DNA from: Parasediminibacterium sp051861445
GTDB lineage: Bacteria; Bacteroidota; Bacteroidia; Chitinophagales; Chitinophagaceae
Direction: 5' to 3'
DNA: 64,000 bases
NCBI GenBank assembly: GCA_051861445.1
Contig: JBHYCS010000022.1
Coordinates: 4,555-68,554, forward strand
Position 1 is the stretch's first letter; every line of letters starts with the position of its first letter. Made by a program: the position numbers and the translations under genes. This document shows positions 27,273 to 37,074 of the stretch, in pieces. The notes below the pieces were generated by a model, which was given only the letters and a program-made list of their open reading frames with translations, was not told the DNA's origin and made no database searches.

Positions 27273-29399
27273 TTATTTTTTGTTATATTTAAACGTATGT
27301 GTAATGGATGTAAAAAAGTTTACACCCGGTATATTGGGTAAATACTGTGCATTTACCGTATTTAAAATATTGTTTGCCCCTACTTGAAACAACCAAGTAT
27401 CTTTTATTTTCTTAGATACAGTAGCATTTACGTGAACTACTGCATTGGCAAACTCATCATCTCTGTTGGCAAAACCATTACCATCTTTGTCTACAACACC
27501 CCATTTACTCCTATACATACCTCTAATGGAGGCCATCCAACCTTTTTTATTTTCATAAAACAATCGAATATTAGCCATGTGTTTACTTCTATTTAATAAG
27601 CCACTATATTCTTTTCTAGTTAACAAATAAGCAATACCTGTTTGTTCATTTCTGCCAAAAACAGTTCCATTGTTAACATTGTTCAACAACTGTTTATCGG
27701 CTGTTTCTAAATATTGGTATCCAACGGCTAAGCCAATATTAGACGATAATTTGTATTGAATATTTCCCTCAATTCCTTGTGTGTAAGCTCTATTAATGTT
27801 TACATAACTAAACACAGAAGTTCCGTTTGCATTTGTTGCCACAGGAATATAATTGATTAAATTATCAATATCGTTTCTAAACAGGTTTATGTCTGCTTGC
27901 AGATTTTTTTGATTCTTGAATTGTAATCCAATGTGCAAGCCTTGAGATATTTCAGGTTTTAATGTGGTTATTTGATATGCTGCTGGTAAAATTTGGGCCA
28001 CTAAGCCAATATTTTGTTGACGAATCATTTCTGCAATCGAAAATTCTGAAGCTCCGTATAAACTGTAACCATCACCTGCTGCATTTACAAAATTTAAGTA
28101 CAGTTGTCTAAAATCTGGAGCTTTAAATCCATAACCAAACGAACTTGAAACACTAAAGTTTTGGTTGATGGTATATTTCATTGCGATTTTAGGACTGAAT
28201 CTACTTTTAAAATCAGTATTATGATCGTATCTAACACCTGCAATAACTCGTAATTTCTCTAATGCTTTCCATTCGTTTTGTACAAATGCATGATAAATAT
28301 GTTGTTGCTTAATTTCTTTGTATCTAGTGGTATTTACCTCTTGCAATGTATAACCACCACCAACTGTAAGCTGGTGATTTTTAATAGTAAAATCTGTTAG
28401 ATTTTCAACTCTTAAAAATTCTTGAATAAAATTGTCGAAGTAATATTTGCTATTGTTTACAATATTATTTAAATCTTGCTTATAAGCATATTTGCTATAC
28501 AAAACACTCAACCTGCCTTTTATGTTTTTACTAAATTGATGTAATACAACTGGATTAAGGGTATAATCGATATTTTTTGCACCACCACTTACATTAATTG
28601 CATTACTATTTACAGCATACTCACTTTTTTGCCAACTATTATAATATCGATTATTAAAAATGAACTGAGTATTAGCGGTTAAGCGATACGTGTATTTTAT
28701 CTGAGCCGTATAATTATGATATGCATCGGCTGTTTTTTCGGGAGATTTTTTATCTAATTCATATCCATTACTTGCATTTCTATTGGCAAAATAATACAAG
28801 CTTTGTTTTTGATTGCTATAGTTGCCACTTGTAAAAATATCAGACGTAGCAAAAGAACCATATCTTACACCAATATTGGCTTGTTTACCTTGTAAAGGAT
28901 CGGTTATTAAATTAATTACACCACCCATTGCTTCACTTCCATATAAACTAGAAGAAGGACCTTTTACTATTTCAATTTTTTTAATATTACCAACAGCAAA
29001 TCTCGACACATCCATTACTCCACCTTGTCTACCAATTAAAGGTTCTCCATCTAACAAAATCATGGTATAATCAGGTGCTAAGCCTTGCAATTGAACTCCA
29101 TTTCCAAAAATTCCACCACCTACAGCATTACTTCCACTACCTGCTGTTAAAAACAAACCTGTTTGTTCTTGCAAAATATCATTTAACCTTAATGAAGCTG
29201 ATTGTTGAATAATTTTTTGAGGAATAATGGTAACAGGAACAGCAACATTACTCAATTTACGTTCACTTCTTGTTGCGGTAACTACAGTTTCTTCTAAAAC
29301 ACCTTGTAAGGTATCTTTTTGTTGGGCAAAAGAATTTATTACACAACCAATATGAATCAATAGAATATAGATACCTTTTTTCACGGTGCAAATGTGCAT
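27273..29399 (-). CDS. hmuR: TonB-dependent haem receptor, HmuR-like
   Basis: About 708 residues from the ATG at 29399. A GTG at 29384 would give a tidier signal peptide (KKGIYILLIHIGC...SFAQ), and the frame also has a TTG at 29405. A TonB box-like segment (EETVVTATRSE) is followed by a plug domain (QLQGLAPDYTMILLDGEPLIG, then VKGPSSSLYGSEAMGGVIN). A 22-strand barrel ends with an aromatic C-terminus (FTSITHTFKYNKK). It has no SusC-type N-terminal extension. Paired with the HmuY-like lipoprotein, it is inferred to import haem. An inverted repeat just upstream (29417-29432) may regulate it. Confidence 0.88.
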   Translation of the reverse strand: MHICTVKKGIYILLIHIGCVINSFAQQKDTLQGVLEETVVTATRSERKLSNVAVPVTIIPQKIIQQSASLRLNDILQEQTGLFLTAGSGSNAVGGGIFGNGVQLQGLAPDYTMILLDGEPLIGRQGGVMDVSRFAVGNIKKIEIVKGPSSSLYGSEAMGGVINLITDPLQGKQANIGVRYGSFATSDIFTSGNYSNQKQSLYYFANRNASNGYELDKKSPEKTADAYHNYTAQIKYTYRLTANTQFIFNNRYYNSWQKSEYAVNSNAINVSGGAKNIDYTLNPVVLHQFSKNIKGRLSVLYSKYAYKQDLNNIVNNSKYYFDNFIQEFLRVENLTDFTIKNHQLTVGGGYTLQEVNTTRYKEIKQQHIYHAFVQNEWKALEKLRVIAGVRYDHNTDFKSRFSPKIAMKYTINQNFSVSSSFGYGFKAPDFRQLYLNFVNAAGDGYSLYGASEFSIAEMIRQQNIGLVAQILPAAYQITTLKPEISQGLHIGLQFKNQKNLQADINLFRNDIDNLINYIPVATNANGTSVFSYVNINRAYTQGIEGNIQYKLSSNIGLAVGYQYLETADKQLLNNVNNGTVFGRNEQTGIAYLLTRKEYSGLLNRSKHMANIRLFYENKKGWMASIRGMYRSKWGVVDKDGNGFANRDDEFANAVVHVNATVSKKIKDTWLFQVGANNILNTVNAQYLPNIPGVNFFTSITHTFKYNKK

Positions 29400-29416
29400 C
29401 TTCAAGTAAAAAGAAT

Positions 29417-29432
29417 TGACACAGTATTGTCA
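29417..29432. promoter_or_regulatory. Inverted repeat TGACA-N6-TGTCA before hmuR
   Basis: Arms TGACA (29417-29421) and TGTCA (29428-29432) lie 18-33 bases upstream of the ATG. Position fits a repressor site, but the arms are short and the call is tentative. Confidence 0.3.
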
Positions 29433-29627
29433 TAAAAAAACGTATATCAAATAAATATTTGTCTGTGTGAAACAAAAAAATTGCTATCAAGAAATAACTT
29501 CAACAATCTTGCTATTTCTACAGTTCTTGTTTAATTCTATCAATATGTTTCAATGGTTGCAATATCAATGTAATAACACCTTATTTTTGTTGTTCTAATT
29601 TACATACATCGAAATTTTGGCTTTGAT

Positions 29628-30221
29628 ATGAAGAAGATTGAATTGGAAATTGTGGCATTATCACACAGCATTACACAAACACATTCTTATGCTGTGGTTT
29701 TGGGAGAAGTAAATGGACTACGTCGTTTACCCATTGTTATTGGTGGATTTGAAGCCCAAGCAATTGCCGTTGCTTTAGAACATATGCAACCAAGTAGGCC
29801 ATTAACACATGATTTAATGAAAAATTTCATGAATGCTTTTAATGTAGAGCTACAAGAAATTATAATTAGCGATTTACAAGAAGGTATTTTTTATTCGAAA
29901 TTGGTGTGTTTTACAGAACACGATACTGTAGAAATAGATAGTAGAACTAGTGACGCTTTAGCTTTAGCAGTACGTTTTTCTTGTCCAATTTATACCTACG
30001 AACATATTTTAGAGAATGCAGGTATTTTAATGGATGATACTGGTGGAAAAAAGAAAAAAGGCGAAGCAGTTGGTGTTGAAGAAACAGGTGAAAACAGAGA
30101 CAACCTTTCTACACTTTCTATTGAAGAATTACAAAGTTTATTGAATGAGGTTTTAGAAAATGAAGATTATATACGAGCTATTGCAATTAGAGACGAAATT
30201 AATAAACGCAAAGAAGACTAA
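29628..30221 (+). CDS. Bifunctional nuclease (DUF151) with UVR motif
   Basis: A 197-residue protein. Residues about 1-140 match the bifunctional nuclease/DUF151 family: LPIVIGGFEAQAIA, RPLTHDL, IDSRTSDALALAVR and CPIYTYE. The C-terminus (about 160-197) is a UvrB/UvrC-type motif (EELQSLLNEVLENEDYIRA, then RDEINKR), a known combination in Bacteroidota. Biochemical activity on DNA and RNA is known for a family member; the cellular role is unclear. The gene is divergent from hmuR and 51 bases upstream of ispE, probably in one operon. Confidence 0.9.
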   Translation: MKKIELEIVALSHSITQTHSYAVVLGEVNGLRRLPIVIGGFEAQAIAVALEHMQPSRPLTHDLMKNFMNAFNVELQEIIISDLQEGIFYSKLVCFTEHDTVEIDSRTSDALALAVRFSCPIYTYEHILENAGILMDDTGGKKKKGEAVGVEETGENRDNLSTLSIEELQSLLNEVLENEDYIRAIAIRDEINKRKED

Positions 30222-30272
30222 TATTATACCCATAAACTTATTGCTTAACGCCTCATTTAATCATTCTCTAAC

Positions 30273-31109
30273 ATGGTTGTTTTTCCGAATTGTAAAATAA
30301 ATTTAGGTTTACACATTACGGCTAAAAGAACCGATGGCTATCATAATTTAGAAACAGTTTTTGTTCCTGTTGCTTTAACTGATATTTTAGAAGTTGTACA
30401 ACTTTCTGCTTATCATGCAACTGAATCAACTGACATTCAATTCAGTTCAAGTGGACTTAGTATTGCTGGTGATGCAAACAATAACCTTTGTGTAAAAGCA
30501 TATAAGTTATTAAAAAAAGATTTTCCCCAATTGCCATCCATTCAAATGCATTTGCATAAAATTATTCCAATGGGTGCAGGATTAGGTGGAGGAAGTGCAG
30601 ATGGTGCTTTTGCTTTACAACTGATTCAACAAGAATTTCAATTAGAAATTAGTAACCAAAAAATGATAGACTATGCTCTTCAGCTAGGAAGTGATTGTCC
30701 ATTTTTCGTTATAAACAAACCTTGTTTTGCTACAAGTAGGGGTGAAATTTTAACCCCAATTGAACTAGATTTATCAGCATATTCTTTTTTAATTGTAAAC
30801 CCAAAAATTCATATCAGTACTGCTTGGGCTTTTAGTAGCATTGTACCCAAACAACCAAGTGTAAGTATTCAATCTATTGTTCAAAACCCTATTGCAACTT
30901 GGAAAAATGTATTGATAAACGATTTTGAAATGCCTGCTATTGAAGCTTTTCCAGTAATTGGAGAAATAAAAGATACCATGTATCAACACGGTGCTTTATA
31001 CAGTAGCATGACAGGAAGCGGCAGCACCGTTTTTGGAATTTTTGATAAAAAAAATCTTCCAAAAATATCATTTCAGGAAGATTTTTTTGTGAAGATTGTA
31101 GATGCTTAA
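30273..31109 (+). CDS. ispE: 4-diphosphocytidyl-2-C-methyl-D-erythritol kinase
   Basis: A 278-residue GHMP kinase of the MEP isoprenoid pathway; it phosphorylates CDP-methylerythritol. It opens with FPNCKINLGLHITAKRTDGYHNLE. The ATP-binding motif is PMGAGLGGGSADGAFAL (about 109). The C-terminal motif MTGSGSTVFGIF (about 247) is complete. Length is normal for the family. Its stop overlaps that of the convergent lolA-like gene by 4 bases (TTAA). Confidence 0.95.
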   Translation: MVVFPNCKINLGLHITAKRTDGYHNLETVFVPVALTDILEVVQLSAYHATESTDIQFSSSGLSIAGDANNNLCVKAYKLLKKDFPQLPSIQMHLHKIIPMGAGLGGGSADGAFALQLIQQEFQLEISNQKMIDYALQLGSDCPFFVINKPCFATSRGEILTPIELDLSAYSFLIVNPKIHISTAWAFSSIVPKQPSVSIQSIVQNPIATWKNVLINDFEMPAIEAFPVIGEIKDTMYQHGALYSSMTGSGSTVFGIFDKKNLPKISFQEDFFVKIVDA

Positions 31110-31735
31110 TCTAATATTTCTACATCAGCAGGATATTTTGCTTTATTAAATAAAAATAAATTATCGTTTAAAACCGCTTTTGTATTCATATTACTGATAG
31201 ACAACTCTGTAGTATTGTTGCTTTTATCTAAAACCTTTGCTTTGGTAATCATGTTTTTAGACTTGTCTACAAAAATATTTATCTTCTGTACGTTTTTACG
31301 CTTATCGTTTGGTAATAATTGAATTTCGTGAAACGCACCAACAGAAGAAATTAATTTGTAAGTATAATCTTTATCGTAAAAATTAGACAACAATATTTGT
31401 GGACTTAAAGTAGCTCCTGCATCATCTACGCTTGAAATGGTAACAGTTTTATTTCCATCGTAGTTGTAAATTTTACTTCCATCACACACTATTTCTACTT
31501 TATTCAACTTCATCACATATTTCTGTCCTTTTAAAGAAACCAAACCACTTTTAACACCATTATTTTTTCCTTTACTAGAAATTGATGTTAAAGAAAAATT
31601 TGCCGTAATGGCTTTATAATTTTTTATTGTGCTACTTACACCATCTAAAATCTTCTTAGCAGCAGCATCGTTTTGAGCATTTATTGAAGAAGCTGTTATT
31701 AAAATTAACGATAAAACTGTGTATATTTTTTTCAT
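31106..31735 (-). CDS. LolA-like outer-membrane lipoprotein carrier
   Basis: A 209-residue protein with a signal peptide ending at INAQ. The mature part has the LolA pattern: an opening helix (KKILDGVSSTIKNYKAI), ANFSLTS strands, and alternating strands through SQILLSNFYDKDYTY and VDKSKNMITKAKV. LolA-type proteins carry lipoproteins across the periplasm. It is the only such gene here and stands alone. Gene-level identity is probable but divergence leaves some doubt. Confidence 0.82.
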   Translation of the reverse strand: MKKIYTVLSLILITASSINAQNDAAAKKILDGVSSTIKNYKAITANFSLTSISSKGKNNGVKSGLVSLKGQKYVMKLNKVEIVCDGSKIYNYDGNKTVTISSVDDAGATLSPQILLSNFYDKDYTYKLISSVGAFHEIQLLPNDKRKNVQKINIFVDKSKNMITKAKVLDKSNNTTELSISNMNTKAVLNDNLFLFNKAKYPADVEILD

Positions 31736-31810
31736 TTAATTAATTTGAGGGTGCAAATATAGGAGTTAGTAATAAAGAACTAAGACAGGTAAATGGATAA
31801 ATGGTTTAAT

Positions 31811-31846
31811 AAAAAAGCCCAACAAGCTGTTAAACAAGTTGGGCTT
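31811..31846 (-). terminator. Terminator after the DUF4394 lipoprotein gene
   Basis: Arms AAGCCCAAC (31815-31823) and GTTGGGCTT (31838-31846), with a T run on the minus strand, immediately downstream of the gene's stop at 31867. Confidence 0.85.
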
Positions 31847-31866
31847 ATCTAAAAGAAAATGAGTAT

Positions 31867-33390
31867 TTAGAATCCTAATCCAACACTCATTGCACGTACT
31901 TTATTTGGAAACGTAATTCCTGCAGTTGCCATTCCTGTATTCAAATTAATGGTGTATACTTTTGTAACTCCTGCAACAGTAAACATAGCGTAAGCTGCAT
32001 TCGTTTTCCCTCCAATATCAAAACCATTTACCGCTTCTACATTTATTCCTAAACTTCCAATTTCTGTAAGTGTACCATTGTTTGGTGGATCTTGTCTATA
32101 CAACTTACCCATATCTGTAACATACATAACTGTTGTAGTTGCACCAACAAAATTATTGGTATATGCAGCACTTGAAACCATTGGACTTCCAGGATTTAAA
32201 TTACCATCAGTAGCAGCAATAGTTCCATCATTCGGATTAAGTCTCAAATTTTGTCCACTATTAGTTACAACTCTTATTCTATCAACCGTTGGATTAAAAT
32301 CAAAGCCGAAATGGGTGCTATTTGTATTAATGGTAAATCCACCACCAACAGCAGTTGCAGCACCTGTACTTAAATTAAAAGAATACAAACGAGCAGCACC
32401 CAAAGCTGTAGTTGACAATCCATATAATTGATGCGTAGCTGGTCTAAAATCAATTCCTACTATATTTTCTCCAACACCTAAACCTGTGATGGTTTTATTA
32501 ATAGGCATTGATGTAGATGATACTGGATTGAATATTTGAAAGTTATTGTTCTCATCTATAGCGTAAGCAACTGCATTTGTTGGAATAGCAATATCGATAA
32601 TGTTGTTTACACTCATATTTGCCAAAAACGTTGCTTTGGCATCGGTGGTATTAATCATGTATAATTTAGAAACGCCATCAACGGTTAAAGTGGCAAGCAT
32701 AACAGAATTATCTGCATTAATATCAAAACCACCTTTTCCAGAAAAGTTTACGTTAATGGTTCCTACTTCTGCTAAAGTACCATCGTTTGGAGGTGTTTGT
32801 TTGTATAATTTTTTTGAGTTTACATCAATATCATACAAATCAGTAGTGCTTGCCCCTGCAAAATTATTTGTATATGCAATAGATGAAATAGAAGGATTTG
32901 TTCCACCATTAATTGCTCCATCAGTTGCTACTACTGTACCTAATTCTGGATGTAAACGCAAATTTTGTCCTGTATTGGTAACCAAACGTATTCTATCAAC
33001 AGTAGGATTAAAATCTATGTTAGCAACAGTACTATTTAAAGCCGGACTAAAAGTAGTTGTACCAACGGGCAAAGCAGCACCTGTTTCATAATTTAACGTA
33101 TACAATCTGCTGGTGCTACCTAGCCCATATAATTCACCCGTTGATGGTCTAAAATCGATACTAATTATCTTTTCACCAACAGGCAAGCCTGTAATACTAA
33201 CTGTTGCAGATGCAGCATTCGTAGTTTGAGCATTGTACTTTAATAATTGGTTTGCATCGGTAATTGCATAAAATACAACATCTGGTTTGGCAATCGGCAT
33301 TTCTGCCATTGTTTCATTTTTTTTACAGCTAGTTGTAAAACTTACTACCACAGCAAAAGCTACACACCATTTTAGCATTTTTTGTTTCAT
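31867..33390 (-). CDS. Lipoprotein with two DUF4394 domains
   Basis: A 507-residue lipoprotein with a signal and lipobox (TTSC at about residue 22, then KKNE). Two homologous halves follow, about 38-270 and 275-507. Each carries GLPVGEKI/GLGVGENI, IDFRP...LYGL, F.PTVDRIR.VTN.GQNLRL and YTNNF.GA.TT. These match the DUF4394 family of propeller-like exported proteins of unknown function. The tandem pair suggests one larger propeller assembled from two domains. It stands alone and ends at its own terminator. Confidence 0.85.
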   Translation of the reverse strand: MKQKMLKWCVAFAVVVSFTTSCKKNETMAEMPIAKPDVVFYAITDANQLLKYNAQTTNAASATVSITGLPVGEKIISIDFRPSTGELYGLGSTSRLYTLNYETGAALPVGTTTFSPALNSTVANIDFNPTVDRIRLVTNTGQNLRLHPELGTVVATDGAINGGTNPSISSIAYTNNFAGASTTDLYDIDVNSKKLYKQTPPNDGTLAEVGTINVNFSGKGGFDINADNSVMLATLTVDGVSKLYMINTTDAKATFLANMSVNNIIDIAIPTNAVAYAIDENNNFQIFNPVSSTSMPINKTITGLGVGENIVGIDFRPATHQLYGLSTTALGAARLYSFNLSTGAATAVGGGFTINTNSTHFGFDFNPTVDRIRVVTNSGQNLRLNPNDGTIAATDGNLNPGSPMVSSAAYTNNFVGATTTVMYVTDMGKLYRQDPPNNGTLTEIGSLGINVEAVNGFDIGGKTNAAYAMFTVAGVTKVYTINLNTGMATAGITFPNKVRAMSVGLGF

Positions 33391-33544
33391 ATAAACTGAT
33401 ATTTTTTGTTGGTTAAAAACAGCTATATGAACGAAATAAAATGATGTTTGGATTTAATATTTTTAAACTAAAATGTAGATACGGTAAATATTATTTTGAA
33501 CCATTCGATTGCTACTTTATTTTTAAAGCCTTAAAACCACTCAT

Positions 33545-34171
33545 TTGCATTCTGTAGATTATTATCAAGTTTTAGGTGTAAGCCCAACGGCTACAAATGA
33601 AGAAATTAAAAAAGCCTATAGAAAACTTGCTTTACAATATCATCCTGATGTAAACAGCAATAAAAATATTTCAGAAGATACATTTAGAAATATACAAGAA
33701 GCTTATTCCGTTTTATCGAATCCACACAAAAGACAGGAATATCATTTTAAACGCTTTTATACCCAAATTCCTAAACAAGAAATTATAACCATTAGTGGCA
33801 TTATTCAACAAGCAACATCATTTAAAAATTGGGTATCTATTTCAGACCCTTATCGGTTAGATTTTGATAAAATAGAATACCATTTATTACAAATTTTATC
33901 GAAACAAAACATTGCACTGTTAGTATCAGATGCCACAGTTTTGCAAAAGCAAAATATTACTTCACTCCTATTGTTTTGTTCTCAATATTTACCCTATAAA
34001 CAGGCAACTGCTATACATTCAATTCTTTTGCAAATTTCCCCAGAAAGTTCTACAAATATTGAATTACAGCAACAACAATTAAAGCGACAATTTTATTGGG
34101 AGAAGTACAAGTTTATGGTTGTAATAATTGTTACACTTTTAGCATGTGTAGCTATGTATTTTTCAATCTAA
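33545..34171 (+). CDS. Tail-anchored J-domain protein (TTG start)
   Basis: A 208-residue protein starting at the TTG at 33545; the frame has an upstream stop and no usable ATG. The N-terminal J domain (about 4-68) is complete: DYYQVLGVSPTATNEEIKKA, the HPD triad in YHPDVN, and F..IQEAYSVLS. The middle has no glycine/cysteine-rich DnaJ domains. The C-terminus is one hydrophobic helix (about 190-206, MVVIIVTLLACVAMYF), so the protein is probably anchored with the J domain in the cytoplasm. It would recruit DnaK to a membrane site. Its stop directly abuts the convergent gene. Confidence 0.85.
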   Translation: MHSVDYYQVLGVSPTATNEEIKKAYRKLALQYHPDVNSNKNISEDTFRNIQEAYSVLSNPHKRQEYHFKRFYTQIPKQEIITISGIIQQATSFKNWVSISDPYRLDFDKIEYHLLQILSKQNIALLVSDATVLQKQNITSLLLFCSQYLPYKQATAIHSILLQISPESSTNIELQQQQLKRQFYWEKYKFMVVIIVTLLACVAMYFSI

Positions 34172-35377
34172 CTATTTATTTGGCCAATAATCTAGCGGAA
34201 GCATATTGCCCATTTTTTCTGACCAAGCCCAATATTCACTTGTAATTAAATTGATTCCATTAAAATAACTACCATTTGCAAAAACCATTACGCCTAATGC
34301 ATTCGGTAAATAAATCTCAGAAACACATCCATCAACTTGTTTACGCATTTTATATTCTGCATAAGCTATCGGTTCTTTTTTCTTTGTATAAACTATTTGC
34401 AAATAGTCTTTAAACTCTAAACCAACCGTTACAGAATCTATGGCAAATGCAATACTATCGCTTGGAATAATGGTATTTATCAAAAAACTTTGCGTATTTG
34501 GCTGCTTCATTACATTTTTATAATACATAGAAGAATCATCTGTACCAATACTTATTTGCTTACCATTTAAAATCAATTCTTTCATTACTGTTTGTACCCG
34601 TTTCTTTTCTAAGTTCTCTTTTCTTATAATCTTTCTAACTTCAAAACCTTGCTCTAAAAGTTTGTTTCGGTAAAGCGAACGCATAAAGTGCATTAAAGAA
34701 CCGTTGTAAGCATCTACCCTATTTTCTTGCCATTTTTTTAAACGTCCTGCTCTTGTAGATTTCATTTCTTGAAATAATGGATAACCTTGGTAATAAAAAA
34801 TACGAGTAGAAAAATTAAACTCAAAATTGGTGAGTTTATAGTTAATTAAATATCCGAGTGCTTTATTTTCAATTAATATAGCTTCATCTGCATAAGCATT
34901 TAAAATATTACGTTTTTTATTAAACCTAAACTTTACAATAGATGAATTGAGTAGTTTACATTGTTTACCAAAATCTGATGTACCAATAAATTGTTCTATA
35001 AAAAAAGAGCCCCATTTATCCCATCCATTTTTCTCATAAGGCTCTAGAACTACTTCATCTAATTGGTTTATTTTAGGTTGCAGTTCTATTATTTTTATAG
35101 ATAAAATTTCTATGCTTGTGGTATTTATTACTTTGGTTTCGTAGCCAACACAAGAAATTACTAAATCAAACCTACCTGATGGAAAACGAGTGAGTTCAAA
35201 TTGTCCATTTAAGGCTGTTGTAGTTCCTACAGAAGTATTACTGATAAATACACTTACATCTGCTATAGGCTGTTTGTTTTGGGCATTTACTACGGTTGAT
35301 TTAAATGTTTGTGCTTGTACATAAATGGTACAAAAAGTTGCCAATACTAATTTTATAAAACGAGAGATAACTTGCAA
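34172..35377 (-). CDS. Secreted protein with carboxypeptidase-regulatory-like domain
   Basis: A 401-residue protein with a signal peptide ending at VQAQ. Residues about 23-105 form a CarboxypepD_reg-like beta-sandwich (KSTVVNAQNKQPIADVSVFI, then TTTALNGQFEL and GYETKVI). The rest (about 105-401) is a conserved Bacteroidota region without recognised catalytic motifs, reminiscent of DUF5686-type relatives. No TonB receptor barrel is present. It is probably periplasmic or outer-membrane associated. Function unknown. Confidence 0.78.
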   Translation of the reverse strand: MQVISRFIKLVLATFCTIYVQAQTFKSTVVNAQNKQPIADVSVFISNTSVGTTTALNGQFELTRFPSGRFDLVISCVGYETKVINTTSIEILSIKIIELQPKINQLDEVVLEPYEKNGWDKWGSFFIEQFIGTSDFGKQCKLLNSSIVKFRFNKKRNILNAYADEAILIENKALGYLINYKLTNFEFNFSTRIFYYQGYPLFQEMKSTRAGRLKKWQENRVDAYNGSLMHFMRSLYRNKLLEQGFEVRKIIRKENLEKKRVQTVMKELILNGKQISIGTDDSSMYYKNVMKQPNTQSFLINTIIPSDSIAFAIDSVTVGLEFKDYLQIVYTKKKEPIAYAEYKMRKQVDGCVSEIYLPNALGVMVFANGSYFNGINLITSEYWAWSEKMGNMLPLDYWPNK

Positions 35378-35397
35378 GGATGAAATATTTATGTAAA

Positions 35398-35425
35398 CAA
35401 AAATCCCCTGAAAATTCAGAGGATT
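35398..35425 (-). terminator. Terminator after speA
   Basis: Arms AATCCCCTGA (35402-35411) and TCAGAGGATT (35416-35425), with one G-U pair and a T run on the minus strand. Confidence 0.8.
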
Positions 35426-35455
35426 CTAATTGAGAACGTTAATTAATGTTAAAAC

Positions 35456-36886
35456 TTATTTAATATAACCAAGTATTTTAAGCATACTTTGTGCCGTTTG
35501 TTCTTTTGCATATACCCAATCTACCAAATTACCATTTTTATCTCTTTCAATAATTACATGTTTAGGAGATGGAATTAAGCAGTGTTTAATGCCACCATAA
35601 CCACTAATTTGATCTTGATATGCACCTGTATGAAAAAAGCCAACGTATAAAGGTTCTTTATTACTTTCTTCTTCACCCTTGTAGTTATTGGTTACTTTGG
35701 GTAAAAACACTTCATTTATATGTTCTTCGCTATCGTAATAATCGTGGCTATCACAAGTAATACCACCTAAAACAACCCGTTGGTATTCATTATCCCATTT
35801 ATTAATAGGCAACATCAAAAACTTTTCTCCAATTCCCCAAGTATCAGGCAAAGTAGTGATAAAAGAAGAATCTATCATATACCAACACTCTCTATCGTTT
35901 TGAGCTTTTTGACCAATTACACTGTAAATATGAGCCATACTTTCACCTACTGTAAAACTTCCAAATTCGGTAAAAATATGTGGCATCGGCACTTTTGCTT
36001 TTTTACAAGCATTTTTAATATTACCAACAATTTCATTAATCATGAATTGATAGTCGTATTCAAAACCTAGTGAATGCTTAATCGGAAATCCGCCACCAAT
36101 ATTGATGGAATCTAATTCAGGACAAATTTTCTTTAATTGACAATATAGGTTAATGACTTTATTCAGTTCACTCCAATAATAAATATCATCTTTAATGCCT
36201 TTATTTAAAAAAATATGAAGCATTTTTAATTGAAACTTATCTTCAAATCCTTCAATTTCATCTACATAAAATTCTAGAATATCTTTTGGACGAATTCCTA
36301 AACGAGAAGTATAAAAAGGAAAACTTGGTTCTTCTTCTGCTGCAACTCGTATACCTAATTTAAATGGTTGCTTTACCGATTTACGATAAGCTTGTAATTC
36401 TTCTTTATTATCTAATACAGGAATTACATTTTTAAAGCCAGTATTAATTAATCTAGCAATACGAGAAGTGTAAGATTTTTGCTTGTAACCGTTACAAATA
36501 ACAAAGGTTTCTTTGTTAATTTTTCTACGCTTGTATAGTTGGTTTACAATTTCTATATCGTATGCAAATGAAGTTTCTAAATGTATTTGATGCTTTAAAG
36601 TTTCTTCTACAATAAAAGAAAAATGAGAACTTTTGGTACAATAACAATAATTATACGATCCTTCGTATTTATGCTTTTTAAAAGCATTGGCAAACATTTG
36701 TTTTGCCTTATTTATTTGCATTCCTATTTTAGGTAAATAGGTAAGCTTTAAAGGCGTACCATATTTATCTATCAACGCTTTTACATCTACATCATTAAAA
36801 GTAAGATAACCATCTTCATTTCTTTTAAATCCTTCTTGTGGAAAGTGAAAGGTTTGGTCAACCAAAGAGGTGTAGGTATTGTTCAT
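35456..36886 (-). CDS. speA: Arginine decarboxylase (short Bacteroidota type)
   Basis: A 476-residue PLP enzyme of the alanine-racemase (type III) fold, making agmatine for polyamines. The PLP lysine lies in YCTKSSHFSF (K85). Further motifs are IGGGFPIKHS (glycine-rich phosphate loop), FTEFGSFTVGES and GGITCDSHDYY (with the conserved Cys). It is much shorter than the enterobacterial SpeA (about 650 residues) but matches, as I recall, the single-domain arginine decarboxylase of flavobacteria. A diaminopimelate decarboxylase is a less likely alternative. Alone in its unit. Confidence 0.85.
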   Translation of the reverse strand: MNNTYTSLVDQTFHFPQEGFKRNEDGYLTFNDVDVKALIDKYGTPLKLTYLPKIGMQINKAKQMFANAFKKHKYEGSYNYCYCTKSSHFSFIVEETLKHQIHLETSFAYDIEIVNQLYKRRKINKETFVICNGYKQKSYTSRIARLINTGFKNVIPVLDNKEELQAYRKSVKQPFKLGIRVAAEEEPSFPFYTSRLGIRPKDILEFYVDEIEGFEDKFQLKMLHIFLNKGIKDDIYYWSELNKVINLYCQLKKICPELDSINIGGGFPIKHSLGFEYDYQFMINEIVGNIKNACKKAKVPMPHIFTEFGSFTVGESMAHIYSVIGQKAQNDRECWYMIDSSFITTLPDTWGIGEKFLMLPINKWDNEYQRVVLGGITCDSHDYYDSEEHINEVFLPKVTNNYKGEEESNKEPLYVGFFHTGAYQDQISGYGGIKHCLIPSPKHVIIERDKNGNLVDWVYAKEQTAQSMLKILGYIK

Positions 36887-37012
36887 CTAAGAACTTGGTT
36901 TAAAAGTGTAAATCAAAAATTTAAAACCCTTTTTATTAAATAAAAATTCAATTAAGATTTGTTATTCATAAAAACAAACGCAAAAATAGTAGTTTGATAA
37001 ATGTAAATGCAT

Positions 37013-37047
37013 AAAAAAAGCTGAAGCATTATTACTTCAGCTTTTTT
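37013..37047 (-). terminator. Terminator of the thrS-infC-rpmI-rplT operon
   Basis: Arms AAAAAAAGCTGAAG (37013-37026) and CTTCAGCTTTTTT (37035-37047), 28 bases after rplT. Confidence 0.88.
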
Positions 37048-37074
37048 ATGATTTATTACTTGTAATGTATGAAA

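Noticed and set aside
32078..33091. Long plus-strand ORFs inside the DUF4394 gene
   Set aside because: Both are antisense shadows, repeated because the gene itself is duplicated.
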